Assembly (NCBI GenBank): GCA_964392965.1
Contig: CAYMSA010000051.1
Location: 1 to 13,151, forward strand
Direction of reading: 5' to 3'
Origin: CAYMSA01 sp964392965
GTDB lineage: Bacteria; Actinomycetota; Coriobacteriia; Anaerosomatales; Anaerosomataceae
DNA: 13,151 nt
Each line of letters opens with the position of its first letter. The first letter of the stretch is position 1. The notes under the pieces were generated by a model. The model ran no database searches. It worked only from the letters and a program-made list of their open reading frames with translations, and had not been told where the DNA came from. Shown one piece after another: positions 1 through 6,628 of this stretch. The position numbers and the translations under genes are program-made.

Positions 1-812
1 GGGTCAATCCCTTCGGATCCATCAAGGACCGTACCGCGAAGTGGCTCATCAAGGGACTCCTCGAGCGCGGTTCGCTCGAGAGCAAGACGATCGTTGAAGC
101 CACCTCCGGCAACACCGGCATCGCGCTTGCGGCCATCGCGCAACTCCTGGGCATCCCGATGATCGTCACTGCACCGGCGGCGCTCTCGCCCGAGAAGTCG
201 GCGCTGCTTCGCGCTTTCGGCGCCGAGGTACGCCTCACGCCCGCCGACGACGCCTCCGGGCTTCACCCGATGGATGTCGCGTTCCGGATGGCCAAATCGA
301 TCGTGGAGAGCGACCCGAACCGCTATGTCATGCCCAACCAGTACGACAACGCGGACAACGCACGTGCACACTATGAGTCCACCGCTCCCGAGATCTGGAA
401 GCAAACCGAGGGCCAGGTGCGCTACTTCTTCGCCGGCTTCGGCACGTGCGGCACGCTGGTGGGAACGAGCCGCTTCCTCAAGGCCCAGGATCCGACGATC
501 AGGACGATCGGCATCCAGCCGGTGAAAGGTCATCACATCTCGGGCCTGAAGAACATGGAGGAGACGAACGTCCCCGCCAACCTCGATATGTCGGCCATCG
601 ACGACATCGTGTGGGTCGACGACGACATGACCGACGAAATGGCGCGCCGCCTCTACCGCGAAGAGTCGCTCATGGTCGGGCCCTCGGCGGCAGCCATCGT
701 GGCCGGAGCCGTCAAGTACATGAGCGAACCGGGCCGTTCGGGCATCGGCGTGGCAATAGCGCCGGACAGCGGCCAGAAGGCCGCAAGCTACCTCAACTCG
801 ATCCTGGGATAG
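1..812 (+). CDS. Cysteine synthase family PLP enzyme, 5'-truncated
   Basis: The reading frame enters from the left edge (first full codon at 3) and ends at the TAG at 810-812, giving 269 visible residues; roughly the first 35 of a usual ~300-residue enzyme are missing. Visible hallmarks of the beta-family (fold type II) PLP enzymes are NPFGSIKDR at the left edge, whose Lys (codon 24-26) is the expected Schiff-base residue, the substrate loop TSGNTG (102-119), the glycine-rich phosphate-binding stretch GFGTCGTLVG and a late GPSAAAI segment. It should catalyse replacement of an activated serine side chain by sulfide to make cysteine. The stretch SGLKNMEETNVP resembles the equivalent part of actinobacterial CysM (O-phosphoserine sulfhydrylase) more than CysK, so O-phosphoserine may be the substrate; this is inference, and a cystathionine beta-synthase-like role is not excluded. 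The ATG at 159 is internal, not the start. Confidence 0.9.
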   Translation, partial: VNPFGSIKDRTAKWLIKGLLERGSLESKTIVEATSGNTGIALAAIAQLLGIPMIVTAPAALSPEKSALLRAFGAEVRLTPADDASGLHPMDVAFRMAKSIVESDPNRYVMPNQYDNADNARAHYESTAPEIWKQTEGQVRYFFAGFGTCGTLVGTSRFLKAQDPTIRTIGIQPVKGHHISGLKNMEETNVPANLDMSAIDDIVWVDDDMTDEMARRLYREESLMVGPSAAAIVAGAVKYMSEPGRSGIGVAIAPDSGQKAASYLNSILG

Positions 813-864
813 GCCGAGCGCACGACCGCGCCGCCCCGGCCACCAGCCGCGCCCATCACACACT

Positions 865-895
865 GAAGAAGGCTCCCGTTCAGGGAGCCTTCTTC
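865..895. terminator. Strong bidirectional hairpin terminator
   Basis: A perfect 13-bp inverted repeat (865-877, gaagaaggctccc; 883-895, gggagccttcttc) with a 5-nt loop lies between the convergent cysteine synthase and acyl-CoA synthetase genes. The outer GAAGAA/TTCTTC arms give an A-rich 5' side and T-rich 3' side on both strands, so it can serve both genes. Confidence 0.85.
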
Positions 896-925
896 ATCGA
901 GCCACCGCTCATAGGCTGACCCGCC

Positions 926-2620
926 CTACTCCGCGTCGCCCTCCCCGCCCTGCTCGAAGACGACCGCCGACACGCCGAGCAGCTCCTTCGCCATGTCGCG
1001 TAGCTTGTACTTCTGGATCTTTCCTGACGCGGTGAGTGGGAATTCGTCCACGAAGAACACGTGCTTCGGCGCCTTGTAGCGCGCGAGCCGCGCGCGGGCG
1101 TACTCCTGCACATCCTCCTCGCTGACCTCGCTTCCCGCCGAGCGACGGACGAACGCACCCACGACCTCGCCGTACTTCTCGTCCGGTACGCCCACAACCT
1201 GGGCGTCCTCGACGCCCGGCATCGTGTAGAGGAACTCCTCGATCTCGCGCGGGTAGATGTTCTCGCCTCCGCGGATGATCATGTCCTTGATGCGGCCGGT
1301 GATGCGGTAGTAGCCGTCCTCGTCCACCGTGCCGAGGTCTCCCGAGTGCAGGTAGCCCTCCGCATCGATGACTGCGGCCGTGGCCTCGGGCATGTTGTAG
1401 TAGCCCTTCATGGTGTTGTAGCCGCGACAGCAGAGCTCTCCGGGCACACCCGGCAGGCAGTCTTCGCCCGTCTCAGGATCGATCACGCGTACGTCCACCG
1501 CATCGTGAGCGCGACCCACCGTCTCGCACTTGCGTTCCAGTGTGTCGTCAACCGTGGTCTGCGTGAACACCGGCGACGTCTCGGTGAGCCCGTAGCAGAT
1601 GGTGAGCTCAGACGCGTGCATCTTGTCGATGACCTGGCGCATCGTCTCGATGGGGCACGGACTGCCGGCCATGATGCCGGTCCTGAGACTCGTGAGATCG
1701 AAGAGGTCGAACATCGGGTGGTTGAGCTCGGCGATGAACATCGTCGGCACGCCGTAGAGCGCCGTGGCGCGCTCCTTCTCCACGGCCGCCAGCACGAGCA
1801 GCGGGTCGAACTGCTCGATGCCCACGATCGTCGCGCCGTGAGTGAGGACCGCGAGCACGCCGAGGACGATACCGAAGCAGTGGAAGTACGGCGGCGGGAT
1901 ACAGACTCGGTCCTTCTCGGTGAAACCTTGTCGCTCGCCGATGTAGAAGCCGTTGTTCACGATATTGCGACTGGTGAGCATGACGCCTTTGGGGAAGCCG
2001 GTCGTGCCCGACGTGTATTGCATATTGATGGGGTCATCCACGTGAAGCGAAGCCGTGAGCGCACGCAGCGGCTCGTCAGGCATGTTCTCGCCGAGCACGA
2101 GAAGCTCGGGCATCGAATAGAAGCCGCGGTGCTTCTCGGGGCCCATGTAGAGCAGGCTCTTGAGCCGCGGGAACTCGGCACTCTCGAGATAGCCGCGCTG
2201 ATGGGTGAGCGTCTCGGGCACGAGCTCCCGGATGATCTTGATGTAGTCGACGTCGCGGAACGTGTCGATGATCGCGAGCGCCTTCATGTCCGACTGCTTG
2301 AGCACGTACGCCAGCTCGTGCGACTTGTAGACCGGGTTCACCGTGACGAGCACCGCGCCGATCTTGGCGCAGGCGAAGCAGAGCGTGAGCCAGTCGGGGA
2401 TGTTGCGCGCCCACACGCCCACGTGGTCGCCCTTGCCGATGTCGATGGCGAGCAGCCCCTTGGCGAGCCGGTCGCACCGTGCATCGAACTCCCGGTAGGT
2501 CCAGCGCAGGTTGCGGTCCGGGTAGACGATGAACTCGTTCTCACCGTGAGCGGCCACCTGCTGCTCGAAGTACTGGCCGAGCGGCAGATCGGTGTGCAGC
2601 TGTTCGTTGGTCCAGGCCAT
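926..2620 (-). CDS. AMP-forming acyl-CoA synthetase (fatty acid-CoA ligase type)
   Basis: A 564-residue cytoplasmic member of the ANL adenylating superfamily, which activates a carboxylic acid with ATP to an acyl-adenylate and then to the CoA thioester. All core motifs are present in order: the P-loop YTSGTTGFPKG (about 202-212), YGLTETSP (343-350), YLHSGDLG (423-430), the hinge GRIKDMIIRGGENIYP (442-457) and the C-terminal SGKIQK (532-537), whose K534 is the expected adenylation lysine. Length fits medium/long-chain fatty acyl-CoA ligases (FadD-like); the sequence alone does not fix the chain length or substrate. The ATG at 2618-2620 follows an AGGAGG 8-9 nt upstream, and this Shine-Dalgarno overlaps the TAG stop of the regulator gene 12 bp upstream, so the two are almost certainly cotranscribed and probably translationally coupled. 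The gene shares the 865-895 terminator. Confidence 0.93.
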   Translation of the reverse strand: MAWTNEQLHTDLPLGQYFEQQVAAHGENEFIVYPDRNLRWTYREFDARCDRLAKGLLAIDIGKGDHVGVWARNIPDWLTLCFACAKIGAVLVTVNPVYKSHELAYVLKQSDMKALAIIDTFRDVDYIKIIRELVPETLTHQRGYLESAEFPRLKSLLYMGPEKHRGFYSMPELLVLGENMPDEPLRALTASLHVDDPINMQYTSGTTGFPKGVMLTSRNIVNNGFYIGERQGFTEKDRVCIPPPYFHCFGIVLGVLAVLTHGATIVGIEQFDPLLVLAAVEKERATALYGVPTMFIAELNHPMFDLFDLTSLRTGIMAGSPCPIETMRQVIDKMHASELTICYGLTETSPVFTQTTVDDTLERKCETVGRAHDAVDVRVIDPETGEDCLPGVPGELCCRGYNTMKGYYNMPEATAAVIDAEGYLHSGDLGTVDEDGYYRITGRIKDMIIRGGENIYPREIEEFLYTMPGVEDAQVVGVPDEKYGEVVGAFVRRSAGSEVSEEDVQEYARARLARYKAPKHVFFVDEFPLTASGKIQKYKLRDMAKELLGVSAVVFEQGGEGDAE

Positions 2621-2632
2621 GACGACCGCCTC

Positions 2633-3211
2633 CTACAGTGGTGTGTAGACGACGGCGACGATCTTCGCAGCCTGCTCGCCCGCTGCACGCACCTGATGAG
2701 GCACGATCGAATCGTAGTAGATGCTGTCGCCCTTCTCGAGCCGGTCCACGGTCTTGCCGTACTCGACCTCGATCGCACCGTCGAGGACGAAGATGAACTC
2801 CTCGCCTTCATGCGAAGAGAGCGAATGCTCCTCGGCGGGCGTGGGCTGGACATCGATGAGGAACGGCTCCATGTGGCGTGACGCCTTCCCGCTCGCGAGC
2901 GAGAAGAAGTCGAGGATGCCGGCGTCGCTCGACGTCTCGAGGCTCTTCATGCGCGAGACCTCCTCGGCGGCGCCGTGTCGCGTGACGATCGGTCCGAGCT
3001 CGGTCTCGTCGTCGAGCAGCGTGCCGAGCCGTACGCCGAGCGCACGCGTGAGCTTCACGAGCGGCGCAAGCGAGGGTGCGACCTCGCCACTCTCGAGCCT
3101 CTGGATCGTGATGACATCGCAGCCGCTCCGCTCGGCGAGGCCCTCTACCGAAAGCTGCAGCGCGGTCCTGAGTGTCGTGATCTTCCTGCCGATGGTCGCA
3201 TCGTGTGCCAT
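2633..3211 (-). CDS. XRE-type HTH / cupin transcriptional regulator
   Basis: A 192-residue regulator. Residues about 8-63 form an XRE-like helix-turn-helix (IGRKITTLRTALQLSVEGLAE, then CDVITIQRLESGEVAPS). Residues about 115-190 form a small cupin barrel containing SSHEGEEFIFVLDG, EYGKTVDRLEKGD and PHQVRA, with H134 and the following acidic residues in place of the first cupin metal/ligand motif. Proteins of this architecture usually sense a small metabolite and regulate the adjacent operon; here the adjacent gene is the acyl-CoA synthetase, so control by a fatty acid or acyl-CoA is a reasonable inference. The frame is open up to 3346, but the ATG at 3209-3211 is preferred: AAAGGA lies 7 nt upstream and the HTH homology begins right after it, while the extra 45 residues are Arg-rich and unlike protein. 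Confidence 0.9.
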   Translation of the reverse strand: MAHDATIGRKITTLRTALQLSVEGLAERSGCDVITIQRLESGEVAPSLAPLVKLTRALGVRLGTLLDDETELGPIVTRHGAAEEVSRMKSLETSSDAGILDFFSLASGKASRHMEPFLIDVQPTPAEEHSLSSHEGEEFIFVLDGAIEVEYGKTVDRLEKGDSIYYDSIVPHQVRAAGEQAAKIVAVVYTPL

Positions 3212-3349
3212 CCCGGATCCTTTCGCGCGCGACGGGCATGTCACCGCCGGCAACCCGCGCGTCCAGCGCGTGGCCGGATCGCGTCTTCGAGAACGGCGGC
3301 GGTTGCACGCATGATAGCCGATGGCCCCCACGGCCGCGACGGTCACAGG

Positions 3350-3355
3350 TACAAT
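3350..3355 (+). promoter_or_regulatory. Possible -10 box for the membrane protein/heliorhodopsin genes
   Basis: TACAAT (5/6 match to a sigma-70 -10) lies about 58 nt before the ATG at 3413 in the 200-bp divergent spacer 3212-3412. No convincing -35 is seen 16-18 bp upstream. On the opposite strand TATCAT (3311-3316) is an equally weak candidate for the HTH/cupin gene. Nothing else was recognised in the spacer. Confidence 0.25.
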
Positions 3356-3412
3356 CGACCCGAAGTCCGCGGACAGATGGCGTCCGCTGGCGACCGAGGA
3401 CGGGAGAGCGTG

Positions 3413-4054
3413 ATGGGCTCGATGCGAGACGAAGAGGTGCGGAGCGGCGATGACGCACCGGATTCCGAGAGCGGGCGATCGGGCGGAGGAGTCCCCGGGC
3501 TCGTGCTGGCTTTCGTGAGCGGCGCCGGCATGGCGCTCGCCATCGCGCTCCTGTTCGAGGCCGTTCGCGCCACGCTTCAGCTCGCCTCCGACGAGATGCT
3601 CGGGGCAGGACTCCTGCAGCTCCTAGCCGCCGCCGGAGGCTGGATCTGGCTCATCCCCGTCGCCCTCGTGCTGCTCTTCGTGTTCGGCGGCCTCGGGATG
3701 ATGACCGTACACGCCATCGGCGGACTCAACATCGCGCCTCTGGCCTGGACGGGACTCTTCCTCTCACTCGGGTGGAACTTCCTGCGCTTCGGACTCAATC
3801 CGCCCGGAGCCGACGCATCGAACTGGGGCTGGATCGCGGTGGGTGCGGTGTTCTGGCTGTTCGGACTCGGCCCGTTCATCGGCCTCCTGAGAGAGGCGCG
3901 GGCGCACCTGCGAGGCGTCTGGGCGCGCCGACCCCACGGCGGCCCCAGCCCCGCCCAGGCGCAGGCGGAGCGCCTTGTGCTGCCCGTGCAGGTCGCCGGT
4001 GTCGCGGTCGGGGTCGCCCTCGGTATAGCGGCTTTCAGACTGCTCCTGGGCTGA
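3413..4054 (+). CDS. Multi-pass membrane protein of unknown family, upstream of heliorhodopsin
   Basis: A 213-residue protein that I do not recognise. Residues 1-27 are polar and acidic. Hydrophobic segments follow at about 28-50, 77-99 (possibly preceded by a re-entrant or short helix from 63), 107-127, 138-159 and 189-212, suggesting five membrane helices. A basic loop rich in Arg, Pro and Gln (about 160-187) probably faces the cytoplasm. Aromatic-rich helices carry GGWIW, LGWNFLRFGL and NWGWIAVGAVFWLFGLGPFIG. The frame is open from 2975, but the ATG at 3413 is preferred because GGGAG lies 6 nt upstream and the earlier part is antisense to the HTH/cupin gene; GTG at 3410 is an alternative. 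It ends 64 bp before the heliorhodopsin start on the same strand, so cotranscription is possible. No function is assigned. Confidence 0.72.
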   Translation: MGSMRDEEVRSGDDAPDSESGRSGGGVPGLVLAFVSGAGMALAIALLFEAVRATLQLASDEMLGAGLLQLLAAAGGWIWLIPVALVLLFVFGGLGMMTVHAIGGLNIAPLAWTGLFLSLGWNFLRFGLNPPGADASNWGWIAVGAVFWLFGLGPFIGLLREARAHLRGVWARRPHGGPSPAQAQAERLVLPVQVAGVAVGVALGIAAFRLLLG

Positions 4055-4062
4055 GCCTGCAC

Positions 4063-4101
4063 GTGGGTCGTGACGACGGGTAGAAACCGTACATCGACCA
4101 C
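4063..4101 (+). other. Hairpin between membrane-protein gene and heliorhodopsin gene
   Basis: In the 64-nt spacer GTGG/CCAC and TCG/CGA pair around one bulged G (4063-4070 with 4095-4101), and inside this ACGG/CCGT (4076-4079 with 4087-4090) closes a small AGAA loop. There is no T-tract, so it is a weak terminator at best; it may be an attenuator or a processing site. It ends just before the heliorhodopsin Shine-Dalgarno AAGGAG. Confidence 0.35.
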
Positions 4102-4118
4102 CCGCTGAAGGAGTCCCC

Positions 4119-4883
4119 ATGGCCGAGCATGAGTCCCGCTTCAAGCGCCTGCGCATCTACAACGCCGTCATGGGCCTCTTCCATGCAGCTCAGGGCGTGG
4201 CGATCGTCGCGCTCTCCAACGACTTCGCCCTGCCGGTCACCGCGAGCTTCCTGCAGGGCCCGCCCGGGAGCCCGGCAGGAGTCCCCGAGGTTCTCTTCGA
4301 GATTCCGCTCGGCCCGGCCGTGGCACTCTTCGTCTTCTTCTCGGCACTCGCGCACTTCACGCTCGTGATGCCCGGCGTCTTCGACTGGTACGTGAAGAAC
4401 CTCAAGCGCAACCGCAACTACGCGCGATGGATCGAGTACTCGTTCAGTTCGTCGCTCATGGTGGTCCTCATCGCCATGCTGCCCGGCATCTTCGACATCG
4501 CCGCGCTCATCGCCATCTTCGGCGTGAACGCGATGATGATTCTCTTCGGCCTGGTGATGGAGCACTACGAGGAGCCGGGGCACCCGAACTGGATGACATA
4601 CCTGTTCGGCTGCATCGCCGGGGCGGTACCGTGGATCGCGATCGGCATCTACATGTGGAGTCCAGGTTCAGCAGCCGAGCCGCCCGCCTTCGTCTACTGG
4701 ATCTTCTTCTCGATGTTCGTGTTCTTCATGAGCTTCGCGGTCAACATGGTGTTGCAGTACAAGCGGGTCGGCCCATGGCGCGACTACCTCTTCGGCGAGG
4801 CCACCTACATACTTCTCAGTCTGGTTTCGAAGTCGCTCCTGGTGTGGCTCGTGTTCGCCAACACGCTCGTGCCGACCTCGTAG
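4119..4883 (+). CDS. Heliorhodopsin (retinal-binding photoreceptor)
   Basis: A complete 254-residue seven-helix protein with the heliorhodopsin signature, not that of type 1 ion-pumping rhodopsins. Helices fall at about 13-33, 64-84, 104-124, 126-145, 158-180, 191-214 and 226-250, with the family's long A-B loop (about 34-62). The retinal Schiff-base lysine is K238 in SLVSKSLLVW and the counterion is E106 in RWIEYSFSSS. H22, Q25, H79 and S234 match the cavity and active-site positions known from heliorhodopsin 48C12 (H23, Q26, H80, S237, with E107 and K241), each with a constant offset. Family members bind retinal, have a slow photocycle, show little ion transport, and lie in the membrane inverted (N-terminus inside); a sensory or enzyme-modulating role is suspected but unproven. 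The ATG is preceded by AAGGAG at 6 nt. No retinal biosynthesis gene (carotenoid dioxygenase) is present in the window, so retinal must come from elsewhere in the genome or from outside. Confidence 0.95.
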   Translation: MAEHESRFKRLRIYNAVMGLFHAAQGVAIVALSNDFALPVTASFLQGPPGSPAGVPEVLFEIPLGPAVALFVFFSALAHFTLVMPGVFDWYVKNLKRNRNYARWIEYSFSSSLMVVLIAMLPGIFDIAALIAIFGVNAMMILFGLVMEHYEEPGHPNWMTYLFGCIAGAVPWIAIGIYMWSPGSAAEPPAFVYWIFFSMFVFFMSFAVNMVLQYKRVGPWRDYLFGEATYILLSLVSKSLLVWLVFANTLVPTS

Positions 4884-4888
4884 GAGCT

Positions 4889-4980
4889 GCTCCGGCCGAT
4901 AGAGCCTGACCAGACCGGGGCATACCTAGAGTGCGGGACGCACCGGATGCGAGTCCCTTGAGCACGCCGGACTCGGAGGA
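4889..4980 (+). promoter_or_regulatory. Structured leader between heliorhodopsin and the 71-aa gene
   Basis: The 103-nt spacer holds several short inverted repeats: GCTCCGG/CCGGGGC (4889-4895 with 4915-4921, one G-T pair), GTGCG/CGCAC (4931-4935 with 4939-4943), GGGAC/GTCCC (4935-4939 with 4953-4957) and GAGTCC/GGACTC (4951-4956 with 4969-4974). The last two share bases 4953-4956 and cannot form together. The last hairpin abuts the Shine-Dalgarno GGAGGA (4975-4980). This could be a switchable leader, or chance pairing in GC-rich DNA. No clear promoter was found. Confidence 0.3.
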
Positions 4981-4986
4981 ATCATC

Positions 4987-5202
4987 ATGACCTGCTATTT
5001 GCGCTCGATGAGCTGGCTCTTCCGTGTGTTGGAGCTGGAGAACGACGCCGGGAATCAGCACCGCATGGACCGCGCCGTGAAGTCGGCGCTCGGGCTCCCT
5101 GCCGACGCGTCGTGCGATGAAGTGAAAGCGTTCCTCGCCGCACTGTCCGGCGAGGAACGCTTCGAGTTGATCGATACGATCGAGCGAGCCCTCAAGGGCT
5201 GA
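4987..5202 (+). CDS. Small protein of unknown function downstream of heliorhodopsin
   Basis: A 71-residue soluble, helix-rich protein that I do not recognise. The start is well supported: ATG at 4987 lies 6 nt after a strong GGAGGA (4975-4980). An internal ATG at 5008 (MSWLFRVLELEN) would remove the first seven residues but has no ribosome-binding site of its own. The N-terminus is amphipathic (SWLFRVLELE). The body alternates charged helices with GLPADASCDEVKAFLAAL and GEERFELIDTIERALKG, which looks like a small helical bundle. There are two cysteines (C3 and one in ADASCDE). No signal peptide or membrane segment is evident. It follows the heliorhodopsin gene by 103 bp on the same strand and ends 6 bp before the convergent SDR gene; a weak 5-bp hairpin (5187-5200) covers its stop. 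Its position makes it a candidate cytoplasmic partner of heliorhodopsin, but only by adjacency. Confidence 0.7.
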   Translation: MTCYLRSMSWLFRVLELENDAGNQHRMDRAVKSALGLPADASCDEVKAFLAALSGEERFELIDTIERALKG

Positions 5203-5208
5203 GAGCTC

Positions 5209-5973
5209 CTAGGCAGCTCCCCATCCGCCGTCGACATCGATCAGGGCACCATTGACCATCTTCGAGTCATCGGAAGCAAGGAAGAGGGCGAGGTCCGCCA
5301 CGTCTCCCGGCTCGAGATACGCGGGGATGATACCTGCGTAGATGCCCGCCTGCTGGGCGCCCAAAGGATCGATCTTCGAGGGGTCGACGCTCGCCATGAT
5401 GTTCGTCTTGACCGCGCCCACGATCATGGCGTTGCAGCGGATGCCCTGCTTGGCGTAGTACCACGCGGTGTTCCGCGTGAGGCCCACGCATGCGTGCTTC
5501 GACATCGTGTAGACGACACCTGCAGCGCCCCCATGCTCGCCCGCGGCCGAAGCCGTATTGACGATCGAGCCGCCACCCTGCTCGATCATGACCGGCACGG
5601 CGTGACGGCAGAGATACGCGGGGCCGTATGCGTTGACACCCATGACCCGCGGCAGAAGTTCATCACTGAAGTTGGCGACTCCGGCGAAGTTGTCCATGAT
5701 GCCGGCGTTGTTGCACAGGACATCGAGTCGGCCGAAGTTCTCAACGGCGGCATCGATGATGCGCTTGCAGTCCTCGTCCTTGGAAACGTCGCCCTGCACG
5801 CCGACGATCTCGCCGCCGGCCTCCTGCACCTCGGCGACCACCGAAGCGAGGGTCTCAGCGTTCCACTCGGCGGCTACGACCTTGGCGCCCTCGGCGGCGA
5901 AGAGGTTCGCCATCGACCTGCCCATCCCCGACCCGGCTCCCGTGATGACCGCGACCTTGCCTTCAAGTCTCAT
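5209..5973 (-). CDS. SDR family NAD(P)-dependent oxidoreductase
   Basis: A 254-residue classical short-chain dehydrogenase/reductase. It shows the cofactor-binding TGAGSGMG (11-18), the structural NNAG (88-91), the catalytic N114 (GVNAYG), S142 (NTAS), Y155 and K159 (YTMSK), and a C-terminal VDGGW typical of the family. An acidic residue at the end of beta2 (E36 in VVAAEWN) suggests NAD(H) rather than NADP(H). The reaction would be alcohol/ketone interconversion on an unidentified small substrate; nothing nearby names it. The frame is open to 6072, but the ATG at 5971-5973 is clearly the start, with AAGGAGG 6 nt upstream and beta1 beginning at residue 6. It is monocistronic, convergent with the 71-aa gene (6 bp apart), and has its own promoter at 6078-6105. 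Confidence 0.92.
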   Translation of the reverse strand: MRLEGKVAVITGAGSGMGRSMANLFAAEGAKVVAAEWNAETLASVVAEVQEAGGEIVGVQGDVSKDEDCKRIIDAAVENFGRLDVLCNNAGIMDNFAGVANFSDELLPRVMGVNAYGPAYLCRHAVPVMIEQGGGSIVNTASAAGEHGGAAGVVYTMSKHACVGLTRNTAWYYAKQGIRCNAMIVGAVKTNIMASVDPSKIDPLGAQQAGIYAGIIPAYLEPGDVADLALFLASDDSKMVNGALIDVDGGWGAA

Positions 5974-6077
5974 CGAAACCCTCCTTCGCATGACGCACGA
6001 CACGACTGGACGCATGGCTCTCGCGCCCCTCTGCGCGTGCGTACGCGCATGGGCGCGATCGACTGCCGACACAATTC

Positions 6078-6105
6078 ACCATACCCGGGTCGGGCCATGC
6101 GTCAA
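6078..6105 (-). promoter_or_regulatory. Sigma-70-type promoter for the SDR gene
   Basis: On the minus strand TTGACG (-35, 5/6, plus-strand 6100-6105) and TATGGT (-10, 4/6, plus-strand 6078-6083) are separated by 16 bp. Transcription would start near 6070, leaving a leader of about 97 nt. That leader contains a TGCGCG/CGCGCA hairpin (6032-6049). Confidence 0.6.
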
Positions 6106-6154
6106 CCATTCGGTGCAAGACTGAGTATTCCTGGCAGCGGCTCGGTAAGTGACC

Positions 6155-6619
6155 TTAATGCCGCGTGGAATCCGCCTCCCGGAGCAGCTGCTCGAGCCGT
6201 TCTGAGAAGTGCTCCCGATCCTCTTCCGTGAAGGGTGCGGGGCCCCTGTGCCGACCGCCGGCGCGCCGCAAGCGGGCTTCCTCGTGGCGGATCATGAGAT
6301 CGGCATCGATGGTGGCAAGGTGATAGATGCGACCCCTCGGACCGATGGCGGCCGCTCCCCTGCCGAGCACCATGGCCGCAAGCCCGATGTCTTGCGTCAC
6401 GACGACATCGCCCGCGTTCAGCCGCTCGACGATCGCAAAGTCAGCCGCGTCGCGCCCACCACTCACCTGGACGGCCTCGACACCCTTCCGTGACGCGAGG
6501 CGCTCGAGGTTCTGGGTGGCGTTCGCGACGACCATGACGTCCCAGCCGAACCGGCGTGCGGTCGCAATCGCCTCGCGCGTTACCGGGCAGGCGTCGGCGT
6601 CGATGAAGAGCGTGGGCAC
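6155..6619 (-). CDS. UPF0178 (YaiI/YqxD, DUF188) family protein
   Basis: A 154-residue protein with the family's N-terminal IDADACPV, the central VVTQDIGLA and the C-terminal GPAPFTEEDREHFSERL. The fold is related to PIN/NYN nuclease domains, with conserved aspartates (D7, D9 and the D of VVTQD) that could bind metal; the biochemical role of the family is not established. The start is a GTG at 6617-6619, where family homology begins, although the upstream ribosome-binding site (ACAGG) is weak. It lies 9 bp after the citrate synthase stop on the same strand, so it is probably cotranscribed and translated by coupling. The gap of about 180 bp to the SDR gene contains the SDR promoter and no clear terminator. 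Confidence 0.9.
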   Translation of the reverse strand: MPTLFIDADACPVTREAIATARRFGWDVMVVANATQNLERLASRKGVEAVQVSGGRDAADFAIVERLNAGDVVVTQDIGLAAMVLGRGAAAIGPRGRIYHLATIDADLMIRHEEARLRRAGGRHRGPAPFTEEDREHFSERLEQLLREADSTRH

Positions 6620-6628
6620 GCCTGTCGA

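Noticed and set aside
1061..2881. 606-codon open frame on the plus strand opposite the acyl-CoA synthetase
   Set aside because: Its translation is His/Arg/Glu/Val-rich with no motifs, and it is antisense to a gene with every ligase motif; long antisense frames are normal at this GC content.
3212..3346. N-terminal extension of the HTH/cupin regulator
   Set aside because: The 45 extra residues are Arg-rich and nonhomologous, and a good ribosome-binding site sits directly ahead of the ATG at 3211.
4119..4883. Ion-pumping (type 1) microbial rhodopsin
   Set aside because: The third helix lacks the D-x-x-x-x-x-x-x-x-x-x D/E pump pattern and has RWIEYS with a single counterion glutamate, matching heliorhodopsin instead.
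5974..6072. N-terminal extension of the SDR enzyme
   Set aside because: AAGGAGG lies 6 nt before the ATG at 5973, and the predicted transcription start near 6070 leaves no room for an upstream ribosome-binding site.
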